Part shown: positions 9,461-21,001 of the stretch, one piece after another
Layout of the letters: each line of letters begins with the position of its first letter
Numbering within the stretch: the stretch's first letter is position 1
Assembly (NCBI GenBank): GCA_905221615.1
Contig: CAJNDT010000320.1
Coordinates: 1-64,000 of the forward strand
Source of the DNA: Symbiodinium sp. CCMP2592
Lineage: Eukaryota; Sar; Dinophyceae; Suessiales; Symbiodiniaceae
DNA: 64,000 bases
Direction: 5' to 3'
Notes under the pieces: model-generated
The model's input: only the letters and a program-made list of their open reading frames with translations
What the model was told of the DNA's origin: nothing
Database searches by the model: none
Translations under genes and position numbers: made by a program

Positions 9461-9657
9461 TGAGCCGATACACCCACAAGGAAATGCTCCTTGTTAGGAG
9501 GTGTATGACCAGTTTATTCCCTAAGGATCAAAGGGCAGCGCCCTGCACACGGACAGTAGTTGTTTTGTCTTGCTACGCAAGGAGAGCTTGTCTTGTCTCA
9601 ATATGGTAAAACCACTGTGAGCCAATGGGCAGCGGAATGTATATGTATGAGCACGCA
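9461..9657 (-). repeat. 5' LTR of left element (197 bp)
   Basis: On the minus strand it begins TGCGTGCTCAT and ends GTGTATCGGCTCA, with TG...CA termini. It aligns along most of its length with the plus-strand LTRs at 9794-9985 and 23002-23158 (shared blocks include ACATTCCGCTGC, GTGGTTTTACC and GGTGTATCGGCTCA). Its partner 3' LTR is outside the window. Confidence 0.85.
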
Positions 9658-9660
9658 GCC

Positions 9661-9789
9661 ATTGCTGTAGGTACCTGTTAGAGCTACCCCTTTAGAGGTT
9701 TACGCAAACAGGGGGCTTAAAGGCTTCGACCCTTTGCCCCCCCTCCCCCTGTTTACTTAAACCTCTAAAGGGGTAGTACCTACAGCAAT
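9661..9789. repeat. Inverted repeat at the head-to-head junction of the two elements
   Basis: The arms are 9661-9715 and 9745-9789 with a 29-base spacer. Aligned as reverse complements they differ by two substitutions and one 10-base indel. The arms directly abut the outward 5' LTR ends, so the whole 9.6-kb left element and the first 9 kb of the right one form one long imperfect inverted repeat. The spacer shares TTAAAGG/CTTCGA-type words with the low-complexity block after 23160. The arms do not occur before the 3' LTR at 23002, which argues against their being part of the LTR. Confidence 0.85.
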
Positions 9790-9793
9790 GGCT

Positions 9794-9985
9794 TGGTCGC
9801 ATGCTCACATATATACATTCCGCTGCTCACTGGTTCAAGTGGTTTTACCGACTTGTAGCAAGCTCTCTCTGCGTAGCAGAACAAAACAATCGCTGTCCGT
9901 GTGCTGGGCGTTGCCTTAGATCCCACGGGACTCAAACTGGTCATACACTCCCACAGGAGTAATCCTAAAGGGGTGTATCGGCTCA
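9794..9985 (+). repeat. 5' LTR of right element (192 bp)
   Basis: Starts TGGTCGCATGCTCACATATA and ends GTGTATCGGCTCA. The copy at 23002-23158 has the same ends but lacks about 35 internal bases (the GGTTCAAGTGGTTTTACC block). No convincing TATA box or polyadenylation signal was identified inside. Confidence 0.9.
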
Positions 9986-9991
9986 GTTTTC

Positions 9992-10004
9992 TGGTAGCGG
10001 AGCC
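9992..10004 (+). promoter_or_regulatory. Primer binding site, right element
   Basis: TGGTAGCGGAGCC lies six bases after the LTR end. It is identical to the left element's site, so the same tRNA primer is implied for both. Confidence 0.7.
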
Positions 10005-10086
10005 CGGAAGGGCCGCCCGCCTCACAAAGCACCGCAACAGCGGTCGGCCTAGCCGATCGCTTAGCAAAGCGGGCTGAGGCAGCACC

Positions 10087-11709
10087 ATGTCGAGCTCGCA
10101 CAGCGAAGCCGACGGCAGCTCCCAATCCTCCGGGGGATATGAGAACGAGGAGACCTCACAAGGTCCAGCCACTTATGTCGCGCAGTCATATGCAACATCT
10201 GACCGTATGCTTGCATCATTAGGCATAACGCCCAAGATCGCGCCTGCCTATGATGGCACCACTTCGTGGTTTGAGTATGAACAGTTGATTGACGACTGGT
10301 GCGACATAACAACGCTGGATGACACCAAAAGAGGTCCGTCTCTCAAGACGAGGCTCTCCGGATTGGCCGCAGTACAAAAGGAATCACTCAACCGAGAAAG
10401 GCTTGCAGCCCCAGATGGAGTAGATTACTTCAAGAAGAAGATGCGTCCATTTTTCGTAAAAGGAGAACAATATGTTTTCCTGCGGCGGTTCCTTGGCAGG
10501 TTCAAGGCGTGGAAAGGCAACCAAGACTTTGTCACTTGGATTGCCAAGTTTGAGATCGTGCTCAATAGACTGCGAAACTCTTGGATGGATCTCTTACCAG
10601 AGATAAACCTGGAAGATGCCAATCAGGAGTTTGTAACGGCAGTGCAGCAAGATCAAACTTTCACTCGCCTGCAGGATGCCCATGAGAGGGACCAGTATGC
10701 CGCACGATTCTTTGAGACATGGAACAGGGAACGCCATGATAATCATCGTAGAGCGTTTCCACTGAATGACAATCTCCTAGCTCTCCTGTTCCTAGTGCAG
10801 TCCGACCTGAATGAGATACAACGTGAGAGGTTGGTATCAGCATTGACCAACCAAGGTTACCGAATTGAGACCTACACGTACCCTGTGGTACGGCAAACTA
10901 TGTTCGATCAGTTTTCAACGACCAGAACTGGTTTGCAGGATCCCAACATTCGGCATACTTCTCACAAGAAGGACCGCCATGGAAGGAGAGACCAACGCCG
11001 CAAACGCGGAGGTCGGAACTTTCTCATCCTCGATCAGGGTGAATACGACGGAGTCGATGGATTCTGGCTCCAAGATGAAGACACCCTTGAGGAAGGCTTT
11101 CTTGCCGCTGAAGATGAGGAAGCTGTCTTCTGGACAGTGGATGACCATGAGGCTTTCGTTGCAAGGAGATTCAAGAAGGGAAGAAGACCAAGAATGCGTC
11201 CCGGATCACCGGGAAGAGCAAAGGGTGGCAAGCGAAAGGGACGTGGCCGTTTTAGGTCATACCGCGGAAAAGGGAGAGCCAACCAGGCAGAACATGATCC
11301 AGCCGATTCCAGTTATTTCGGTAAAGGAAAAGGAAAGGACATAGGAAAAGGTGGAAAAGGCAAATGGAAAGGAAAAGGAAAGGAAGACAAAGGAAGCTCT
11401 TTCAAAGGCACCAAAGGAAAGGGCAAAGGTAAGGATACAGCTAAGTCTGCCTCCTTACAAGGAGATCAAACTGCATCTCCACATGCCTATGAAGGTTCCA
11501 CCACACCGAGCTGGGATTCATGGTACGAGGACAGTTACTACACTGACTCCGGTTGGAATTATGCCGCTTATGACGAAAATACGTCTTACACGTACTATGC
11601 ACAAGCCTCAAAACGTAAAGCACGGAGAAAGAAGAGAAGGAACAACAAAGGATCATCAGGTAGAGCACAGATCCGAGCGCGCACCATGATACCGTGTACA
11701 ACTCCTTAG
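10087..11709 (+). pseudogene. Gag-like part of right copia polyprotein, frameshifted at its 3' end
   Basis: Aligns from its first residue (MSSSHSEAD) to the gag region of the intact minus-strand polyprotein: conserved helical region, Arg-rich stretch (KKGRRPRMRPG) and Gly-Lys repeats. The true frame is lost near 11666, where the intact copy has one more G. After that the ORF reads an unrelated tail of about 14 residues before its stop at 11709. In an intact element this frame would run straight into the protease. Gag would form the cytoplasmic particle and the basic tail would bind RNA. No CCHC knuckle is present. Confidence 0.9.
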
Positions 11710-14700
11710 AGAGTTATTTGCCTTTGGCGCATGATGAACGTCAGGGGCCAGGTGTGGAGACTGCAACAGCAGTGTTTCCGTTGCAGCACACCGTCCTGTC
11801 TGCTCTCACAGAGCGGATCAATCTTGATCGAAGCCCTACCTTTGTCATTCTTGACTCAGGTTGTACAAGGGCCATGGGATCCCGCTATGCGGTGAATCGG
11901 CTTATCAAGGCCGTCAAGCAACATGCTCCAGGCATGATTGATTTTACTTTCTCACCTTCGAACACGAAGTTCTCCTTTGCAGATAGTGAAACAGCTCTTA
12001 TCAAGGAGCGTGTAACCTTGTGGTTTAACACAACTCCCAGACGGGATACTACCATAGAGGTGCTCGATCAACGCAAGGTTCCCATTCTATTTTCCATTGA
12101 ACAGATGAGGAATCTCAGAATGACCCTTGAGTGCAGTCCGACCGCGGATCTTGCAACGTGTGAAGCTTTTGGTCTTTACAAGACCCCCCTTCCGATTAGT
12201 ACCAATAATCACTTGGTGCTTGACCTCCTAAGCTTCACTTCCACCAGGAAGTATAGTCTTAAGGACGGTTCTTCCTTTCAAGCAACAGAAACTGCCTTAG
12301 GAGCCAAGAAGCCGAAGGAAGACAGGCGATCTTATACAAAGATTCCGGAAGGTCGTTGTCCAGCCTGTGCAGGACAAAAGAAGCCTCACACTTTCCTGAA
12401 GGGGTGTGACAAGGCACCGGAAGGTGCAGCGGATCCTCCGCCCAAGGGCATTCCAGGCAAAAAGAAGACACCTCCACCAGACCCCGCAGAATCCTCTGCT
12501 AGAAGGTCTGATCCACCAGAACCATCTGGTGAACCACCTGAGCCTGCCGAATCATCGGAACCAGCATCAGGCTCAAGAGACAAACCTCCAGAAGTTTCGG
12601 AACCACCCGAACTTCCTTCTGAAGAGAAGCCTGAGCTTCCACCAGGAAGGGTAAAGACTCCAAGAGGTCTCAAAAATCTTCTCAAAAAGAAGAAATATGC
12701 AGTTAAACCTCCAGTGGAGGAGAGATCTGTTGTCCCAGGAGCTGATCACGGGACGGAGGTAGAACCACTTGAGTCAAGAGAATACCCTGCTCCTAGGACA
12801 GACTCACCAACAGGTGAGAGAGACCACGGAGAGGAAATTGTGCCTGAACCGGCACCCTCTCTTCCTATTGCCCTTCGTAGGATTCACGAGAAGCTCAAGG
12901 ATCCAGTTGAACTCTACAAGCTTCATCTGAAGCATCGTCACATGAACATAGACCAGTTCAAAAGAAGGACAAAGGCTCTTCAGATTCCGAAGGAAATTTA
13001 TGAGCTCTATGACCAACTGGTCAAGAAGTGCTCAGCTTGTCAGGAACACAAACGAGCCCCTTCGCGGGCGAAAATATCAGGTCTAAGATCCGAAACCTTC
13101 GGGGGTCTAACTTTCGTAGACCATGGTGAATTGCCAATTCCTGGCAAGGCTAGTCGACTTATATTTCTCATACTTTATGATGGAGCGACAAACCTCCTGA
13201 CATCTGAAGTTGTTCAGGACAAGGAGGAACATACTACCATGTCCATCATGAATGACTATTTTGAGAAATACCAGATCAACCCAAAGGTTGTTGTTGGAGA
13301 TCAAGCCTTCATGACTCCAAAAATGGAGGCCTATTATAATCGGCAGAATATCAAACCTGTAGCCACAGGCCCAGGTACACCATGGCCTAACAGGGCCGAG
13401 GCAGCTGTACGATTGCTGAAACATCAGATTAAGATCATACTTCAGATTCTCAAGGATGGTGATCCGGAATATAATGGTATCACTATGAAGTATGGTAACT
13501 TAGTGCGTCAGGCATGTTTGGCAAGAAACTCCTCAATTACATACGGGGGAGTAACTCCTCTAGAGATGGCCTTTGGTAGACGTCCTCGAGACGTTATAAC
13601 GCCCGAGAATGCAGACCCCAATCAGTTGACCGGTAATCCTACCGACACTGAGGTTACTGCAAGAGCCATTAAGGAACTTGCCAACAAAGCCTACCAAGAG
13701 GCACGCCAATCTGATGACCTCAGGAGAGATCTCGCATCGAGGCTCTCGATGACCGAAGGACCTTTCTCTCTAGGAGATAAGGTCTATTATTGGTCAGAAG
13801 ACAAATCAAAAATCGGATCAACCGGATCCAAACATGGATCCTGGCTAAAAGGAAAGGTAATCTCCGAACTCGGAGGTTCCATGGTAGGTGTTGATCTAGG
13901 CACTCGTATTGTGCGAGTGAATATCTCCAAACTGAGAAAGAACTATGACATCACATCTGATGTAGAGATTCCCTTAGCACCTGATGAAGAAACTCTTACA
14001 TCAGAAGGTTCAGACCATGCCAGCTGTATGGTCACCTTTGATGCGTCCCTGATTTCATCAGATCTGACAATACCTCATCATGAGTGTCACTGGCAGGTCA
14101 CCAGTTCAGGAAAGATCGACTTCCTGGAGCTCTACGGAGGATCACCTCGTATGAGTCACAAGGCTGCCTTATCAGGATTGAGAGTAGGACAGCCGATAGA
14201 CCTGCGCAGTGGATTAGATCTTGAACAGCCACAAGGCCGTTCAAAGCTTCTAAGGATAATCAAGGAACAAGAACCTACCATTATTGTGATGTCTCCGCAC
14301 CACTCCCAATGGTCCAGTTGGTATTCTCAGTGGAAGAAAGGCTCTAGCAAGAAACTTTCGACTCTCAAGTTTTGTGAATCTATTGCAGATCACCAAATGA
14401 AACTTGGGCGATATTTCGTCCTAGAAAATCCTTACTACAGCAAGCTTTGGTCAACACCAGAAGCAAAACGATTGTTCTCTAACCCAAAGGTTAGCTATGA
14501 GGTATGCAATCTCCAGGCCTATGGTATGCAAGATCCAAAAGGATACTATGAGTCTAGATCTTCGATCTTCATGCATAACCTGCCACAGCAGGTGCTGACT
14601 CCTATTCATAGGAATATCCCAAGGCCAAAATCTCCAACCTCTTCACCCAAAGGTGAAACGGGTATTCAAGGCTACGGTCTCAAGACTAAACTGGCGCAAG

Positions 14701-15941
14701 TATATCCGTACGAATTCTGTGAGACCTTTGCCTCATGCATGGCAAGGTTTCTGCGCCGAGATTCGTATGCATCGCATCTCTCCTTGTTGACCGATATCTT
14801 GCAGTATTCAGGAGACGAATGTCTCCATGGATTGTGCGATCTGCTCGATCAAGAGTATTCTCTTCTCACAATCAATCCTCTCAAGGATTCTAAGTTGCTG
14901 CAAGATCCAAAAATCCGATCACTTGTGACCAGAGTCAATTCTCTACCGAGTAAGACAGAGTTACCATTGCATCATTCCAAACCATCACCGTCCCTGGATG
15001 CGTTGGTATCGGATATTACTCATTTGAGATCCAGACTTTTGCCAGGATCTGGCTTTGAGCAGTGTACTCTTTACAGAGGCACTTTTGGCACAATGAAAAC
15101 ACTCACAAGTGTTACTGATGGCGTTCTTGTATTCTGGAACAAGAAACGACCCAATCAGACCATGACCTGTTGTCTTCCGCATCAGGTGTCCTGGAACACA
15201 ATGCACCCTACAACATTCTCGGGGGTGCTGTTCCAAATGACTGGTGGCAAATCTTCACCGTCTGTCCGGCCGCCACCAGATGTCATTATGTCTGACGAGG
15301 AGGTCTCGCCATCGGACCCGTCGGAACCAATGAGCACCAACCGGTCTCGCGTCACGTCTGACGATGCCTCTACGCCTGAGCCAGATCAACTTATGTCTCC
15401 TGGCGTTCCTCCGTCGCGTCCTCCTCCTCCCTTGCCTCCACCGCGACTTCCGGCCGTGTCATCCGATGAGCCCGTGGCTCCTGCTCGGGCTAAGCCTCGC
15501 CTACATCCGCCTCCTCGCGCGCCGTCTCCTCGGCGTCTGGGGGGTGATGTGTCGCCCAGGTCTTCATCGGAAAGGAAGGCTTCGCCGCACAAACAGAAGT
15601 CACCTCCACAGGTGCCTCTCCAAAGCCTAAGCCGAAGGCGGCACCGCAACAGTCAGGACCGATTCTCCCTTTACAACAGGATGATGGAGAATCCTCGGAA
15701 GAGATGGTCCCCGATGATCCCGGACAACCGTCCGTTCTTCCTCATACGTCAGGTTCTCCTGAACCAGAGAGTGATGCTGAGTCTGATGACACAAGGTATT
15801 ACTCCGACGAGGAAGGTGATCTTGTTGTGGACGAGAAGGACTGGATCCTTCTATCTGAAGAACAGAAACTGTGTAGCAACACAGGATCCTTCTCAATGCC
15901 GCGCTACATGCACGGCGGCCCTGTGGACATCCGAGAGGTAA
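11694..15941 (+). pseudogene. Protease-integrase-methyltransferase-like part of right copia polyprotein
   Basis: Real homology begins at about 11667, upstream of the first ATG in this frame. In order: protease (ILDSGCTRAMG), a CPAC...H...C knuckle-like motif, a Pro/Glu-rich linker (three residues plus RDH longer than in the left copy), GAG-pre-integrase with CSACQEH, integrase core (FVDHGE, GDQAF, NRAEAAV), SH3-like segment, and the methyltransferase-like domain (DFLELYGGSP, MSPHHSQWSSW, VLENPYY). The catalytic residues of protease and integrase are intact. The methyltransferase-like domain has no Cys in the P-x-H position here either. A 1-base deletion near 15615 shifts the frame inside the Pro-rich region; the remaining ~110 codons to 15941 are out of frame and meaningless. 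Confidence 0.9.
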
Positions 15942-17986
15942 CCTCAAGAGTGAGATCGGACCGAACACGGTACAGACCTTCCAAGAAGATTCGATCCGAT
16001 ATCCGTGAGGAGTATGATCTACTAACGGAAGAGGACAAGGCCTTATCTGTGAGTCCCCATAGGAATTCATCCAATCTTACCCAGAAGGCACAACGGAAGG
16101 AAGCAACCGCTAAGGAGAGGCGGGAAATGAAGAAGCAGTTCGACGAGGCAAAGGCAGCCGAGTATCAAAGCTGGTTGGACAATGATGTGTTTGAGCTTGT
16201 AGATACACGCAAGCTCGGAAACATCCGAAATTATGTGACAGGTCGATGGGTCCTAACTCTAAAAAGAGATAAGGATGGAAACTTCTTGAAATGTAAGGCC
16301 CGTTGGGTTTTACGAGGTTTCCAAGATCGACAGAAAGATATCCAGCAAACTGATAGTCCTGCCGCCAGTCGTCCAGGCTTCCGTTTGGCGATTCAATTAG
16401 CAGCTAACAAGCTGTGGAATCTGACTCACATTGATCTTAAGACCGCCTTTCTGCAAGGTGAGGCATACGATGAGTCTCGTGACATAATCTGCCAGATTCC
16501 TCCTGAAGCAGGTTATCCTCCTTATATAGCTGCGAGGATGAAGAAGCCCGCCTACGGACTCAACGATGCACCTCGCAGGTGGTGGAACATTGTAGACAAG
16601 GCCCTTCTATCCTATGGCCTCGTTCCGACTCGTGCGGACCGTTGTACATATGTTCTGTACGGTAAGAAGTCTGCAACAGCAGAGGCGGAACTTAAGAAGT
16701 CTCAGCCGAAGTCAATGGAGTCAGCGATCGACTATCTCCTTGATCCCATAGCAGGCAATAATGCCAAGGGTAGAGAAGTTCATGGAGTAGTCTGTTTACA
16801 TGTAGATGATTTGTGCATGGCCGGTGATGACACCTTTCGTAAGGCCGTGATCGATTCGATCAAAAGGGAGTTTGCAGTAGGTTCTGAGGACACAAACGAT
16901 ATTATGTTTGTAGGACAAAGACTAGTCTGGAAAGATGCAACAGCATCTGTACCAGCTCACATTTCTGTGAATCAGAACCTTGCAGTTGAGGCCTTAGAAG
17001 AAATTGTGTTTGACAAGAAGCTCAACAATGAGCAGCCATGTACACCACAACAGCACACTGCATATCGAAGTGTTCTTGGTCAGATTAATTGGCTACAAAG
17101 CCGGACCCAAGCTCACATTTGTTACCGTTTCAGCAGGTGTGCAAGCAAGGCTGCCAAGCCAACAATAGGTGACATCAGAGAATTGAACAAACTTGTTCGA
17201 ATCCTTAAGGCCACTGAAGTAGAATTGCGTTTTTGGCCGCTGAAAGGAAACCTTCGTATTCTAGGCTATCCGGATGCTTCCTATAGGAACAATGATGACA
17301 AGTCATCGCAGAGAGCGCATGTCATTTTTCTTGCTGAAGAACGCAATCCAAAACTGAAAGGCGTGAAACAGTCCGCCGCAGCAACTTCTTCCAAGAAGAA
17401 TGATTTCTCTGAGTCCTCCATTAAGGAAACATCCTCACGAGGTAGCCTGGTAGACTATGAATCTCACAAGATTACTACGACGACAATGTCCACTACGGTG
17501 GCAGAGTTAAATGCACTCATGCGTTGTTTTGGTACCTGTTTGTTTCTTAAGGGACTCTGGGCAGATCTCTCATCAGAGACAGTGCCCATACACATAAGAA
17601 CTGATGCAAACAATTTGGTCACTACAGCAGGCACAACTCATCTTCCGGAACAGAAGGAAACTCATCATCTTATTCAGATGCTCCGAAAGGAGTCTAACTC
17701 TGGTTCCCTGGATGATTTGGCTCACGTCAGTTCGAAATATTGCCTGGCAGATGCCCTTACGAAACATTCAGCACAGCCAGATGAGCTTATCAAGGCTCTA
17801 GAAACAGGGAATCTTCCCGAAACTGACATACATCCTCCATTTCGGGAGATGTTACAACACAAGGCTTTTACTGTTCGATGGATCATTGATCACCTAAAGA
17901 ATGCCGCATCAGCGGTAGCTTTCCTTGGAGTTGATATCTCAACAGAGATCTACAAAATATTTTACTGTCAAGGAGTCTGGTGGTAA
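15704..17986 (+). pseudogene. Reverse transcriptase/RNase H part of right copia polyprotein
   Basis: Continues the polyprotein after the frameshift near 15615. The ATG at 15704 is merely the first methionine in the restored frame, not a true start. It contains the RVT_2 domain (WLDNDVFELVD, THIDLKTAFLQGEAYDE, CLHVDDLCMAGDD) and RNase H (YPDASYRNND, VAELNALM, RTDANN, CLADALTKH) and ends CQGVWW, as in the intact copy (CQGIWW). All catalytic aspartates are retained, so loss of function comes from the upstream deletions rather than from this part. It would copy element RNA into cDNA inside particles. Confidence 0.92.
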
Positions 17987-18024
17987 CCAAGGCAATTTAC
18001 CGCACAAACATGTGCTGGATTTTC

Positions 18025-18050
18025 CTTTTAGACTATCTTTTGTCTAAAAG
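18025..18050 (+). promoter_or_regulatory. Conserved stem-loop between polyprotein and second ORF (right copy)
   Basis: Perfect 9-bp stem cttttagac/gtctaaaag with an 8-base loop, 39 bases after the polyprotein stop. The left element keeps seven of the stem pairs and changes the loop sequence. Confidence 0.45.
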
Positions 18051-18194
18051 AAATTTGTGTCTGCATGCTGCATTCTCTGTTGCGCATACATGTGCATGAG
18101 TGATCCACGTTCTCTTTATTCCGCAGCCGCTTTCAGCTTACAGCTTTCAAGGCATACTTTGCCTTTGTGCAACACCTTCGACCCCAGGGCCCGT

Positions 18195-20898
18195 ATGGCT
18201 ACGAGGTCAAACTTCAACAGTCGTCAGGGACACGCCTTACCAGGCGCAGTAGCAGCACATCATGGCCGACATCCACACATGGATATGCCATTTCCTGAGT
18301 CACGCCAACAGGCGTCAAGATACACCGACCACGGTGGACAACGGATGCACAGGAGTGAGAAACCACGCATGGTCATCTTTATTGGCCAGGTTCGCGTTGA
18401 GAATCCGTCTCCAAGGGAATTATCAACCATGATATCCCACGGCGGACATACAAGAGGAGCAAGGCTCAATCTATATCCCAAGCATGGAATTGAAATGTAC
18501 CAGGGAGTCCTCCGTGGACCCTGGGACTGTAGTCCACTTATCTATTGGAGCCAGAATACGCGCAACCATGCGCAAGACCCAAGAGACTTCTCACTGATGT
18601 GCGCCCATCACTTCCAGACAGGCCTTCCACAGGAGGTGCTGGACAGCGTCGTACTCACTGGCTCCGGAGAGTACCACTACGAACAGTCAGTACCAAACCT
18701 GGTAAACTCGACTGGACTCTCCAGAGAGATGTGCCTCCACATTCTGGCTAAGGTCAATCAGATCGGCAAGTGGATGGCGCATCTAACCCGACACCTCTCC
18801 AAAGATCGGCCAGATTTATTTGTAGGTAAACACAATTACCTGCTACCTCTGGACTTACTTGCCGAGAATCATCTCGCAAAATACTCGCCTCAAGAAATGG
18901 CACTTGCCGTCATTCTAAACACGAAGCAGAGGTTCGTGGTCGTGATGGACTATATCAAGAATGATCGTTCTGTTTCGACCGAACCCAGCTCTACTATTCC
19001 CCGAGATGCTGATGTGTCAAAAATGACACGGATCTACCTAGCTGCAGTTGGGGGACACAGTGAAAGACATTCTCTAACCAGAGAAGAAGAACCAGATCCA
19101 GAGGAACATAGGCCACGGTCACAGATGACCGTAGGTGATTTCATGGCATCGGGGACAAATCCAGTGCAATCCCTTGCACAGCGACAGTCCACGAATGCAT
19201 CAATACCTGTCGGAATGAAGGATTACGTCCAACAGGACGAACGGTGTTACATCATGCATGCCACAGACCTAGAGGCCCTCGCGCCGATTCTGAGGCATGG
19301 TCTCGTTCCCTCTTCTCTCTTGAAGCAAGTGGTCACATCAGAGAGCTATCAAGCTCTTGTGACGGAGAACGGACGTCCCAACAGGGACACAGTTCAGTTC
19401 GCTCTACTGAACCTCGTCCGTCCAACCGCCATAGGACTAAGGCGAAATAAGCCACTGCTACTCGTTTTTGATGCCACAAACGTGGCTAATGCTGTAACAA
19501 ACTTGTGGCGTTCGGAAGGCGGCATGTTCGCCACTCCTGAAGTGGTGCAAGCCCACACCATCAGCGCTATGTTTGCACCTACAGAGCAACTCTGGGTGTC
19601 TGAACAATATGAGGAACTTAAAAAGGTTCGAGCCTGGTGGAGTGACTATTGCAACGAAGAAATGCCTTCATTGACACACATGTCAAGGAAGTGGTGTGAG
19701 AATCATGGGAGAACTCTCGAAGAAGAATTGCTAAAAATGGCAAAGAAGCGCCAACCTCCTGAGCCTCCAAAGGCCAGATCTTCTCACAAGAAGTCCTTCC
19801 CTCTTCCACAGTCTGAAAACCTGAGAACTCCGAACACGGAGCATCCTTTCTCTGCAAGCGAGGTACCTCCGAAAACGGAGACCACAGTAGAGGAGGCTTC
19901 TGCATCAACGGGAGTGCATCCAAGGTCGAAACTTGCAAGAAAGGCAGAGGCTGAACAGAATCCAGACAGCCTTATGGGCAGACTCTGGAACGCAGATGGC
20001 ACTGCGAGTGCTGAAGAGGTTCTCACAACTACGACTTCTCACAAACCACCAGATCCTATCCAGGATACTGCTGAGAATGTCATTCCTCCCAAGGAAGAAT
20101 CATCTTCCGGAGAGACAGAGCCCGAAGAACCAGATCCTAACCAGGATGATGATGATGGCTCAGAATCCAGCTCTGCCTCATCCTCTTCAGAACTTAGGGT
20201 AGATGTCAATCCGACATCACCCGGGATACCTTTTCTTCGGAGCCTGCAACTTCTTCCAAGAAGAGCAAGACGAAGACACCATCTGAGGAACTCGAAGAAG
20301 GAATGAGAAAGGTCAATCTTGACTCTCTGATGTCAGAAACCGAGTTCATTCCGAGTTCGGACGAAGAGCCACCTAAACCTAAAACTCCTAAAAAGGAGAA
20401 GGACAAGTTCGTGGTTATCTTCGATCCCGAGACAGGGGGTCACTACCGAGTAAACTGAACCTCGATTACGAGGAACCGGCAGACGATGAAGATCTCCTCG
20501 AAGAGCGAGAGCGTATCAACGCTAGGCTCAAGGAAAATAAGAAACACGTCAACGCTCAATCAAGGCTGAATGCAGCCGCGAAAGAGGAGGTAAAAGAAAG
20601 GATCCACGTCTGTCGATGGAATCGAAAGAGGCAGAAGCCTCTTATGATCAAGGATTCCGAGGCCCCAGACGACGAGGAGTGGGACCAGCCTCATGAGAGC
20701 GCTGCATCCTCCTCTGAACCTTCTAAAAAGGAGAGAGTTGTAAGAATCCGGAAAACAACCATGAGCCTTAATCAGAAAATAAGACTGCTTCCGCGTCCGG
20801 AAGTCACACGCTGTCACCTGTGTAATCAAACAACAGGTTACTTCTGCTACCAATGTGGAAGTATCGTGTGTACAGACTGTCGCTTACCCACAGGGTAA
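18195..20898 (+). pseudogene. Tpt1/KptA-like RNA 2'-phosphotransferase ORF with C-terminal zinc motif, two frameshifts
   Basis: The start MATRSNF at 18195 is chosen by alignment with the other copy; the frame is open further upstream. In order: Arg/His-rich N-terminus; LTRH (R199-H200); DLLAENH; KQRFVVVMDY (R246); AVGGHS (H288, equivalent to QGHS); YIMHATD (H355, HAT for HGT) and ILRHGLVPS; NRDTVQF (R397). This series matches Tpt1/KptA enzymes, which ADP-ribosylate and then remove an RNA 2'-phosphate. From ~19740 comes a Lys/Pro/Ser/Glu-rich tail. The first frame closes at 20306, but coding resemblance moves to a second frame (about 20215-20458, containing FVVIFDPETGG) and then a third (to 20898). 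This last part ends in C-x2-C-x7-C-x2-C-x4-C-x2-C, a probable zinc-binding module. The two shifts are in the same direction. Programmed shifting is possible but decay is likelier. Confidence 0.72.
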
Positions 20899-21001
20899 AC
20901 AGTCTAGTGCTCATGTGTTTTACCTGTTGATTGCCTCGAAAGAAATTTGATTATCGAGGCATGCTGATCCACACACCGGCTAACGAGCCGAGGCACCATC
21001 C

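Larger units (their letters stand above)
1..9657 (-). mobile_element. Ty1/copia-like LTR retrotransposon, left copy (3' part beyond window)
   Basis: Read on the minus strand the element has, in order, a 197-bp 5' LTR (TG...CA ends), a primer binding site, a 2628-aa uninterrupted polyprotein, a conserved hairpin and a second ORF running off the window edge. The 3' LTR and target-site duplication lie outside, so age and boundaries cannot be judged. The intact reading frames contrast with the frameshifted plus-strand relative at 9794-23158, so this is the better candidate for a recently active autonomous copy. Integrase lies before reverse transcriptase, the Ty1/copia (Pseudoviridae-type) order. 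Confidence 0.9.

Noticed and set aside
9780-10172. ORFs overlapping the LTR and leader of the right element
   Set aside because: Antisense frames through the LTR and gag start, matched by mirror frames at 9133-9609; explained by the inverted duplication.
18057-18194. Longer 5' start for the Tpt1-like ORF (GTG or ATG before 18195)
   Set aside because: The aligned copy on the minus strand starts at the equivalent of 18195, and the extra region is Cys-rich and follows the hairpin without conservation.
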